This document shows positions 57,195 through 64,000 of a stretch of 64,000 nt of DNA, in pieces. A program made the translations under genes and the position numbers. A model generated the notes under the pieces. That model searched no databases. It worked only from the letters and a program-made list of their open reading frames with translations, and was not told the origin of the DNA. The stretch spans positions 124,001 through 188,000 of the forward strand of contig NZ_QICS01000002.1 of assembly GCF_003201285.1 (NCBI RefSeq). The letters are read 5' to 3'. Source of the stretch: Lachnotalea glycerini (GTDB lineage: Bacteria; Bacillota; Clostridia; Lachnospirales; Lachnospiraceae). Position 1 is the first letter of the stretch. Each line of letters opens with the position of its first letter.

Positions 57195-57854
57195 ATGGTA
57201 ATCAGAACAGAAAAACTATGTAAGTTTTACGGAACGGAAGAGAATCAAATACGCGCATTAGATGAAGTGAGTATCAAAGTACAAAAAGGAGAATTTATTG
57301 CGTTAATAGGAAAATCAGGAAGTGGAAAATCCACATTATTGAATATGATGGGAGGACTTGATAATCCTACTGCTGGAAAAATCTATATAGGAGATGTAGA
57401 AATATCGGGTATGAACGCTGAGGCGTTAACAAAGATGCGTCGTTCTAAAATCGGGTTTATTTTTCAAAATTATAATTTGATTCCAGTTTTGAATGTATAT
57501 GAAAATATAGTGTTGCCAGTTCAGCTTGATGGAAAAAAGCCAGATGAAGCGTACATAGAGTCTATATTGAAAACTTTGGAATTGTCTTCTAAGAAAACAT
57601 CTCTTCCAGCCAGCCTTTCAGGTGGACAACAACAGAGAGTAGCTATAGCAAGAGCGTTGGCAAATAAACCAGAAATAGTGCTGGCGGATGAACCAACTGG
57701 TAACTTAGATGCTGCAATGGGCAATGAAGTAATTGCCATGTTAAAACAGATGAATGAAAAGTATAATCAAACAATTATCATTGTTACCCATGATCAAGAA
57801 ATTGCAGAACAAATGGGCAGAACGATTCGAATTGTAGATGGGAGAGCATTATAA
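57195..57854 (+). CDS. ABC ATPase C, partner of FtsX-type permease
   Basis: The 219-residue ATPase has P-loop GKSGSGKST, signature LSGGQQQRV, Walker [13 protein letters not shown] and IVTHD. AGGAGG lies four bases before ATG 57195; the longer reading from 57093 runs into the transposase remnant. The stop shares one base with the permease start. It is the third intact member of this type in the window. Confidence 0.9.
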   Translation: MVIRTEKLCKFYGTEENQIRALDEVSIKVQKGEFIALIGKSGSGKSTLLNMMGGLDNPTAGKIYIGDVEISGMNAEALTKMRRSKIGFIFQNYNLIPVLNVYENIVLPVQLDGKKPDEAYIESILKTLELSSKKTSLPASLSGGQQQRVAIARALANKPEIVLADEPTGNLDAAMGNEVIAMLKQMNEKYNQTIIIVTHDQEIAEQMGRTIRIVDGRAL

Positions 57855-60313
57855 TGATAAGAAAATTTGCACTAAGGATAATTCGTGCAGATAAAACCAA
57901 AGGTATAAGTGCAATTATCGCAATGATACTAACGTCTATTCTTTTTTCAACTTTATTCACTACAATTATTGGGATGAATAAAGCATCAGAATATAGCGAG
58001 ATAAAAAAATCAGGTATGCTAAGCCAGATCGTATTAAAAGATTGCGACAGTAAAATCGAAGATGCAATAGAAAAAATTAGAAGTAATGACATGGTTGACT
58101 CTACAGGTTACAGGAAATATCTTGCGGATGTTGTCAATGATGAACTAAGTTACAATGTCGAGCTTTCCTATGAGGATGAGGTCTATTCAACTCACTGTTT
58201 TCAAGATTTAAAAGAAGGACATATGCCAGAAGCAGAAAATGAAATTGTTATGGATGAGTCGACTATTAAAGCTTTAGGCATTGAGAAGAAAATCGGAGCA
58301 AGCGTGCCGTTGAATTTGAAAATTGGTGATACTTATGTCAGTGAAGATTTTATCTTATCTGGTTGGTTTGAATTAAATAATGCGCTAGAGATAAAAACAG
58401 GGCAGGTTGTAACTTCTAAATGTTATGCGAAAAAATGGGAGTCTAATTATACCAAGAATTCAATATATGGTGCGGAGAGTGTAGATATATTACTAAAAAA
58501 TAGTAAGAATGTTGAAGAACAGGCAGAAAATTTATTAACTCAGGTAGGATTAGATCTAGAGACTGTTAGGTTTTCGGTTAATCCTGCTTATTGTGATGAT
58601 ACTTCAACAATAGAAACGAGTAGTTTACTAGTTATGATAGTAGGGATATTGCTAATAGTAATAGTAGGATATTTGATCATAAACAATATTTTTCATATTG
58701 CTACAATTAGAGATGCCAAGGAGTATGGGCAACTAAAGACTATAGGAATGACTAAAAAGCAGATTGGTGCATTGATAGGATGGCAGGCAGTGTTTCTCCT
58801 CATAGTGGCAATTCCAATTGGCATATTAGTAGGTTTATCTATAGGAGAGTACATACTTCCAAGTATATTATCTCAAACAAGTTTTAAAGTCGTCGCAAAA
58901 GATAATTTGTTTGAAATGAAAGAAATTGTAGTCATTCTGGCATTTTCAATAATTTTTGTTCTGGTAACTACGTTGTTAAGTATATTTGGGCCCATAAAAA
59001 TAATAGGAAAACTTTCTCCGATTGAGTCATCAAGATTGGAGTTAAAGGTATATAATAAAAGTCATAAAACTACAGACGGAAGTAAATTACATAAATTTGC
59101 TTTTTATAATATATCAAGAAACAAGAAGAATATGATTATTCTAATTATAAGCATATCTCTGCCTATACTTTTGGCTAGCATCGCTTTTTCTGTATTAAAT
59201 AGTTTTGATATGGATAAATATTTATCTACAATGATTTATTCAGATTATAAAGTAGCGACAGATAACTTTTTTAAAAACTCATATTTGACAAATGAGGGAG
59301 AAATTGCAAGTGTATCCCTCGATACTATAGAGGATATTGAAACTAGTGACACAGTAGAAGATGGCGGTTTAATTTATGGAAGTTGCAATAATCTAAATAT
59401 TGTCATTGAGAATGAAAAAAAATCCCGTGATGATTATTGGTTAAATCTATATGGCTTAGATTCATTTAATTTGCAAGAAGATATGATATTTGAAAATGAT
59501 ATCGACTTAACAGCATTTTATGATGGAACTGGAATTCTAGAGGGCGTTTGGCTTAATGATGATGGAAGCATAATGCCAGGAACATCAAACTACGATATTG
59601 GTGATATGGTAAATATTCAAACAGAAGAGGGAAAAGAAAAAGAATATCAGGTAATAGGACATCTGAATATTGGTGGCAGTGTACTAAATACTGGTATCTC
59701 TGGAGACAATATCACCTATGAACTTTATTTGGATTCTAATTCATACAAGCAGCTAGTTACGGAACCGCAGCTTATGGCATATACCTTTGATGTTAAAAAT
59801 GGACAAGAAAGCAATGCGGAAGATGTTATGAAGCAGATTACTTCTTCGTATCCGGATGTTGATTATCAGTCAAAAACTACATATGAGGAAGAATTTAATA
59901 CATTAAAGAACATGGTTGAGCTGATAAGTATTTTACTTTGCGGTGTACTTTCTTTTATAGCTTTAATTAATTTGATAAACGTATTCATAACAAGTATTCT
60001 TGTGAGAAAAGAAGAAATTGGAATATTAAGAAGCATTGGTATGACTCGAAGACAGCTGGTTAAGATGCTATTGTTTGAAATGTTGTATTACTGCGGGTTG
60101 GCATTTATAGTATCGATGATTTTATCAATATTGTTATCAATTACAATGGTTACGCCATTCTGTAACAGCATTTCATTTTTAACATATTCATTAAGACCTA
60201 GCGTATATGTATACATATTGTTAATAATAGTTGTAATTAGTGGCGTAACGGTTACGTTTGAAGAAAAACAAATTAGCAAAAAAAGTGTCACTGAACAGTT
60301 AAGAAGTGTGTAA
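57854..60313 (+). CDS. FtsX-type ABC permease C
   Basis: The 819-residue protein repeats the two-unit plan of permeases A and B: first span near 15-38, an outer domain to about 255, three spans to about 385, second unit from about 420, long outer domain, and three last spans. The coupling motifs are QLKTIGMTKKQI and ILRSIGMTRRQL. Sequence in the outer domains differs clearly from A and B, which suggests that each pair recognises its own peptide (inference). Confidence 0.85.
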   Translation: MIRKFALRIIRADKTKGISAIIAMILTSILFSTLFTTIIGMNKASEYSEIKKSGMLSQIVLKDCDSKIEDAIEKIRSNDMVDSTGYRKYLADVVNDELSYNVELSYEDEVYSTHCFQDLKEGHMPEAENEIVMDESTIKALGIEKKIGASVPLNLKIGDTYVSEDFILSGWFELNNALEIKTGQVVTSKCYAKKWESNYTKNSIYGAESVDILLKNSKNVEEQAENLLTQVGLDLETVRFSVNPAYCDDTSTIETSSLLVMIVGILLIVIVGYLIINNIFHIATIRDAKEYGQLKTIGMTKKQIGALIGWQAVFLLIVAIPIGILVGLSIGEYILPSILSQTSFKVVAKDNLFEMKEIVVILAFSIIFVLVTTLLSIFGPIKIIGKLSPIESSRLELKVYNKSHKTTDGSKLHKFAFYNISRNKKNMIILIISISLPILLASIAFSVLNSFDMDKYLSTMIYSDYKVATDNFFKNSYLTNEGEIASVSLDTIEDIETSDTVEDGGLIYGSCNNLNIVIENEKKSRDDYWLNLYGLDSFNLQEDMIFENDIDLTAFYDGTGILEGVWLNDDGSIMPGTSNYDIGDMVNIQTEEGKEKEYQVIGHLNIGGSVLNTGISGDNITYELYLDSNSYKQLVTEPQLMAYTFDVKNGQESNAEDVMKQITSSYPDVDYQSKTTYEEEFNTLKNMVELISILLCGVLSFIALINLINVFITSILVRKEEIGILRSIGMTRRQLVKMLLFEMLYYCGLAFIVSMILSILLSITMVTPFCNSISFLTYSLRPSVYVYILLIIVVISGVTVTFEEKQISKKSVTEQLRSV

Positions 60314-60424
60314 TTGTAATATAGTTAAATATGTAACAGCACTGCCTAAATTGTCCTAACCCATATAGGTTGGATCGTGCGGTTGTATACGGTGAATTCG
60401 AGTATCAGGCTGGTTCATGGAGCG

Positions 60425-60441
60425 CCACCCAAGGAGGGTGG
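60425..60441 (+). other. Short GC-rich hairpin after cluster C
   Basis: CCACCC (60425-60430) pairs with GGGTGG (60436-60441) around AAGGA, followed by TTTATGTTATTT. It may be a weak terminator for the ABC/FtsX operon. The surrounding 60330-60470 has a higher GC content and no gene. Confidence 0.5.
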
Positions 60442-60510
60442 TTTATGTTATTTCAATGTTTTTTTAAGGAAGACATTTAATGAATCAAGAAACAAATAAT
60501 AAGAGATAAT

Positions 60511-60553
60511 AAGGGTATTGTCCGTAATACACGAGACAATAACCTTTTTTTTA
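60511..60553 (+). terminator. Rho-independent terminator before the sugar transporter
   Basis: AAGGGTATTGTC (60511-60522) and GACAATAACCTT (60535-60546) form a 12-bp stem with one mismatch, followed by a run of T residues. It separates the island region from the sugar ABC operon. Confidence 0.75.
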
Positions 60554-60620
60554 ATATAGGGTTTGGGTTTCCAAGACGCGTTGATTTGTATTATTGGAGT
60601 GTCTTCTCCTTTTGTTATAA

Positions 60621-60630
60621 AAAACGTTTT
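60621..60630. promoter_or_regulatory. Palindrome AAAACGTTTT, candidate operator of the sugar operon
   Basis: A perfect 10-bp palindrome with an ACGT core in the leader region of the sugar-binding protein gene, 280 bases before its start. LacI-family regulators of sugar transporters bind this type of site. No promoter could be placed with confidence in 60640-60890. Confidence 0.4.
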
Positions 60631-60908
60631 ATTAAAAGAAGAATAAAAATAAAATTTATTTCATAGATATCATATTGTTAAATCTAATAAAATTAATAGT
60701 AATTTTTTGTATGTATTTCATAAAGATAGTTTTCAACAAAAGATAATGTAGAAAATGACAAATAATATCTAGAAAAATTAAATACATATTGTGCATGTTG
60801 TGTTAATATTTCATTGTAAACAAAAAATAACTGTTAAATATGTTGAATAAAATAGCTATTTAACAGGCGTTGCAAAGAAATAGAAGTTGACAAAGCGGAG
60901 GGATGAAA

Positions 60909-62294
60909 ATGAAAAAGAAATTTTTATCAGTTTTATTATCGGCAGCGATGGTTGTTTCACTTTGTGCATGTGGAAGCAAAACAACGGCTGAAACATCAGA
61001 GAATGCAAGTACTGAGGAAGAGGGAACAACAACATCAGAAACTGCTGCAACAACGCAGACAGCTAGTACAGGCTTAAAGGGGCATTTTTCTATTTACCAT
61101 TTCCATGAAGAAGATGGATCAGGTACTTCCAAAGCGTTTTGGGATGCGGCTAAGAAATTCCAGGAAGCAAATCCGGATGTACAAATTGATTATATTTTTG
61201 CGGATGCGAATAATTATCAGGAAAAATTAACAACATATATGGCAGGAGATGAACTTGCGGATGTATGGCTTACGAAAGGCGATATGCTTCCAACTTTTGC
61301 AGATGGTGGATTGATTCAGTCAGCCGATCAATATATATCAAAGGACACAGACTGGTCTTCCCAATACGTCGATGGAGCATTCACAGACAGTACGTATGAT
61401 GATAAGCAATGGGGTGTTCCATTCCAAATGCAGGCAAATTGCGTTGGAGTTTATAATCAGGCTATTTTTGAAGAATGTGGAATTGATGAATGGCCAGAAA
61501 CATGGACAGAATTGTTAGCCGACTGTGAAAAAATAAAAGCTGCAGGATATACACCGATCGGTATGGGAAATAAAGATCAATGGTTAGCAGAATCAGCAGT
61601 ATTTAATACATATGCATATAAATATGTAGACCAGGACTGGTTTAATAGTTTAGCTAATAATCAAGGAGCAAAATTTACAGATGAAAAGTTTGTGAAAGCA
61701 TTAGATGGCTTCCAAAATATTGCACAGTATTTTAATTCAGATATGAACTCAATTGATCAGGATGAAATGTATTCTCTATATTATAATAAAAAATGTGCTA
61801 TGTTCTTTAACGGTGCATGGTCGATCGGAACGATGATTGCGAACTGTCCTGAGGAAATATTGGAATCAACGCATGTTGGATTGATGCCAGCAGTGGAAGG
61901 CGAAGCGGGAACCAAATTTGATACAGCGGCTGGTGCCGGATGGAATTATGTCATTAATTCGAAACTACAAGGTGATGATCTTACTGCATGTCTTGCGTTC
62001 CTGAAAGCGGTAACAACGGGTGAGTATGCGGATGATGCACTTTCACAAGGTTTTATTTCAGCAGCTAAGACAACGGATGCATGCGACATGTCTTCATTAG
62101 ATCCACTTTTTAGTGAATATTATGAATTAGCAGCTACAATGAATAACAATTCTATCTTTGACTGTGTACTTCCGGCAGAAGTTGGCTCAGGAGTACTATA
62201 TGCAGATACACAGCAATTAATTTCAAATTCTATGACAGCAGAGGAAATGGCAGCTGACTGCCAATCTGCTATGGAAGCAAATTATGAAAGGTAA
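60909..62294 (+). CDS. Sugar ABC transporter substrate-binding lipoprotein
   Basis: The 461-residue product has a lipoprotein signal (charged start, hydrophobic stretch, lipobox LCAC with Cys21) and then a Thr/Ser/Glu-rich linker. A family 1 extracellular solute-binding domain follows, with FQEANPDVQIDYIFAD, DVWLTKGDMLPTF and AMFFNGAWSIGTM as typical stretches. I chose ATG 60909, six bases after GGAGGG; ATG 60903 abuts it. Two permease genes follow, so it should deliver an oligosaccharide to this importer. The ATPase is not in the window, as is usual for importers that share MsmK-type ATPases. Confidence 0.9.
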   Translation: MKKKFLSVLLSAAMVVSLCACGSKTTAETSENASTEEEGTTTSETAATTQTASTGLKGHFSIYHFHEEDGSGTSKAFWDAAKKFQEANPDVQIDYIFADANNYQEKLTTYMAGDELADVWLTKGDMLPTFADGGLIQSADQYISKDTDWSSQYVDGAFTDSTYDDKQWGVPFQMQANCVGVYNQAIFEECGIDEWPETWTELLADCEKIKAAGYTPIGMGNKDQWLAESAVFNTYAYKYVDQDWFNSLANNQGAKFTDEKFVKALDGFQNIAQYFNSDMNSIDQDEMYSLYYNKKCAMFFNGAWSIGTMIANCPEEILESTHVGLMPAVEGEAGTKFDTAAGAGWNYVINSKLQGDDLTACLAFLKAVTTGEYADDALSQGFISAAKTTDACDMSSLDPLFSEYYELAATMNNNSIFDCVLPAEVGSGVLYADTQQLISNSMTAEEMAADCQSAMEANYER

Positions 62295-62310
62295 TAGAAA
62301 TAATAAAAGG

Positions 62311-62349
62311 TGCGCGTCGGGGAGAAATGTCCCTAACGCGTAACTTTTT
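62311..62349 (+). terminator. Hairpin between binding protein and permease genes
   Basis: TGCGCGT (62311-62317) pairs with ACGCGTA (62336-62342), with a GGGGA/TCCC inner part, followed by TTTTT. Such a partial terminator or RNA-stabilising hairpin commonly lets the binding protein be made in excess over the permeases. Confidence 0.65.
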
Positions 62350-62391
62350 AAAAACAATAAGTAGAACAATGTAGAGAAAGGAGAAATAGAA

Positions 62392-63282
62392 ATGAACATA
62401 AGAGAGATACAAAATAAAAAGCAATATGCCTGGATCTATACATTGGTCTTGATACCATTTATTTATTTCCTATTTGTAATGATAGTTCCTCTTGGTACTT
62501 CAATTTATTACAGTCTTACAAAATGGAAAGGGGTAGGAAGTCCTAAATTTATTGGATTACATAATTATATAACATTAATTAAAACCCCGGATTTTTGGCT
62601 CGTAACTAGAAACACATTAATACTTTGTATTGTATGTACAATTGGTCAAGTTGGGATTGCTTTATTAATAGCATTTTTAATGACGTTTAAAAAATTAAGA
62701 TTTAAAACATTCCATAGAGCTGTTATTTTCTTTCCTGTAGTAATGGCAGCCATTGTAGTAGGTTATGTATGGAGGTTTATTTATAATTCAAATTATGGAT
62801 TACTAAATACATTTTTAATGAGAATTGGTAAAGCAGATTGGATACGTTATTGGCTTGATGATAAAAGTATTGTTCTTGGAATGGTATCAATTCCTGTTAT
62901 TTGGCAATATATAGGACTTTATATGATTATACTGATGAGTGCCATTTCCGCAATTCCACAAGAAGTTTTTGAGTGTGCTGAAATCGATGGATGTACCGGA
63001 TACAAAAAATCAATTTATATTACGCTGCCAATGATCTGGGATACTTTAAAAATATGTATCATCCTTTGTGCGTCTGGTACAATGAAAATTTATGACCATT
63101 TAGTAGCATTAACAAATGGGGGACCAGGGCGTGCAACAGAATCACTTGCGATGTACTGTTATGAATATACTTTTAAGTTTGGAAATTTTGGTATGGGTGC
63201 TGCGATAGCAGTAACAATCTTAATTTTTGCTTTTACGATAGCAGGAATTATCCAATTAGTAATGGGAGGTAAGAAAAAATGA
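62392..63282 (+). CDS. Sugar ABC transporter permease (MalF/UgpA type)
   Basis: The 296-residue protein has six membrane spans and the EAA loop at about residues 195-215 (ECAEIDGCTGYKKSIYITLP). GAAAGGAG precedes the ATG. It forms the importer channel with the next gene, which starts four bases before its stop. Confidence 0.9.
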   Translation: MNIREIQNKKQYAWIYTLVLIPFIYFLFVMIVPLGTSIYYSLTKWKGVGSPKFIGLHNYITLIKTPDFWLVTRNTLILCIVCTIGQVGIALLIAFLMTFKKLRFKTFHRAVIFFPVVMAAIVVGYVWRFIYNSNYGLLNTFLMRIGKADWIRYWLDDKSIVLGMVSIPVIWQYIGLYMIILMSAISAIPQEVFECAEIDGCTGYKKSIYITLPMIWDTLKICIILCASGTMKIYDHLVALTNGGPGRATESLAMYCYEYTFKFGNFGMGAAIAVTILIFAFTIAGIIQLVMGGKKK

Positions 63283-64000
63283 AAAAAACAAAAAGTTTTC
63301 TTTCTTCTTTCGTAATTAATGTTCCAATCATGCTGTTATCAATAACATGTTTTTTCCCGGTAGTTTGGTTGATTTATTCATCAGTTAAGACGGATGCTGA
63401 GTTTACAGTTAATCCAAGCGCATTTCCAACAAAAATACATTTAGATAATTATATGAATGCATTTAAAAGAGCTAATTTTGGAACATTTACTTTTAATAGT
63501 CTTTTAAATAGTATGATTGCATTAACTTTAGTTTTAATTATTTCATTTACACTCGGATATTTACTATCAAGATATCGTTTTAAAGGCAGAAATTTAATTT
63601 ATGGAACTCTTATGGCATCGATGATGATTCCCGTGTATGCATTAATAGTTCCTGTTTTTATTCAAGAAAAAAATTTAGGTTTTCTAAATACAAGATTCTC
63701 ATTAATACCAATATATGTTGCACTAGAATTGCCAACAGCAGTATTTCTCATTGATGGATATCTGAAAAGTATTTCAATAGATTTGGAAGATGCGGCAGCT
63801 ATTGATGGTGCAAGCCTGCCACGAATCATGTTTACAATTATGATGCCTATTAGTAAACCAATATTATCTACGATTATTATTCTCACATTTATGCATGTTT
63901 GGAATGAATTTGCGTTTGCACAAGTATTGTTAACGGATGAAAAAATTAAAACAATACCAATTGGTTTAACTTATTTTACATCGCAATATTCAACAAGTTA
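63279..64000 (+). CDS. Sugar ABC transporter permease (MalG/UgpE type), cut by window edge
   Basis: The frame opens at ATG 63279, with GGGAGG upstream, and runs off the right edge, giving 240 residues of the usual 275 or so. A first span near 15-35, CFFPVVWLIYSSVK and the EAA loop (EDAAAIDGASLPRIMFTIMMP) near residues 170-190 identify a MalG-type permease. It is the second channel subunit of the importer. Confidence 0.9.
   Translation, partial: MKKTKSFLSSFVINVPIMLLSITCFFPVVWLIYSSVKTDAEFTVNPSAFPTKIHLDNYMNAFKRANFGTFTFNSLLNSMIALTLVLIISFTLGYLLSRYRFKGRNLIYGTLMASMMIPVYALIVPVFIQEKNLGFLNTRFSLIPIYVALELPTAVFLIDGYLKSISIDLEDAAAIDGASLPRIMFTIMMPISKPILSTIIILTFMHVWNEFAFAQVLLTDEKIKTIPIGLTYFTSQYSTS

Noticed and set aside
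60621-60630. Palindrome considered as a CcpA cre site
   Set aside because: The flanking bases do not fit the longer cre consensus, so it is listed only as a candidate operator.
1-64000. Search for CRISPR arrays, tRNA and rRNA genes
   Set aside because: No regularly spaced short repeats, cloverleaf-like TTCGA arms with acceptor pairs, or rRNA stretches were found by eye.

Overview
The window is AT-rich DNA from a low-GC Firmicute, most likely a clostridium of the Lachnospiraceae. I base this on codon and base composition, strong AGGAGG-type ribosome sites, a Csp-like clostridial subtilisin, a sugar-binding lipoprotein and IS1634, IS1182, IS66 and IS110 type elements. No rRNA, tRNA or CRISPR array was seen. 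Family names come from motifs recognised by eye, not from database searches.

Layout. 1-436: end of an esterase-like gene. 750-4904: a promoter and a small operon with a membrane-spanning 86-residue peptide, an ABC exporter, an M50 intramembrane protease, a thioredoxin-like protein and a small membrane protein; it resembles a peptide-toxin operon of the yydFGHIJ kind without a radical SAM enzyme. 4988-6721: a full-length Csp-like S8 protease. 7033-8990: IS1634-type element. 9058-19009 (cluster A): three radical SAM/SPASM enzymes, a type-I ABC exporter, a mini-subtilisin, two Cys-containing precursor peptides and an ABC/FtsX pair. 19490-22102: repeat module R1, interrupted by a decayed IS1182 element. 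22352-33824 (cluster D): HD hydrolase, dNMP-kinase-like protein, YfbR-like nucleotidase, B12-type radical SAM enzyme, pyruvate-kinase-like barrel, NTP_transf_5-like protein and two ABC exporters. 33947-34973: repeat R2. 35086-36040: IS66 remnant. 36676-45709 (cluster B): two radical SAM/SPASM enzymes, one precursor, mini-subtilisin, exporter, ABC/FtsX pair. 46014-49050: broken ABC gene, truncated serine recombinase, a two-TM protein and a DnaQ-like exonuclease. 49247-50241: repeat R3. 50242-50788: collapsed remains of another B-like cluster. 51067-60313 (cluster C): same gene order as B. 60909-64000: sugar ABC transporter, probably ordinary chromosome.

How it fits together. Clusters A, B and C look like three versions of one peptide natural-product pathway. 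A short precursor with a C-x2-D-C motif and a separate G-C is modified by paired SPASM radical SAM enzymes. A leaderless cytosolic subtilisin probably trims it, a type-I ABC protein exports it, and a BceAB-like ABC/FtsX pair probably gives self-protection. The last 117 bp of the Csp-like protease gene recur at 21986, 34544 and 49816, each at the end of a cluster. This suggests that the 3' end of the gene is a hot spot where islands have been stacked. The most notable parts are the B/C architecture (including an ACP-like tail on the mini-subtilisin), the repeated protease 3' end, and the unrecognised cluster D.
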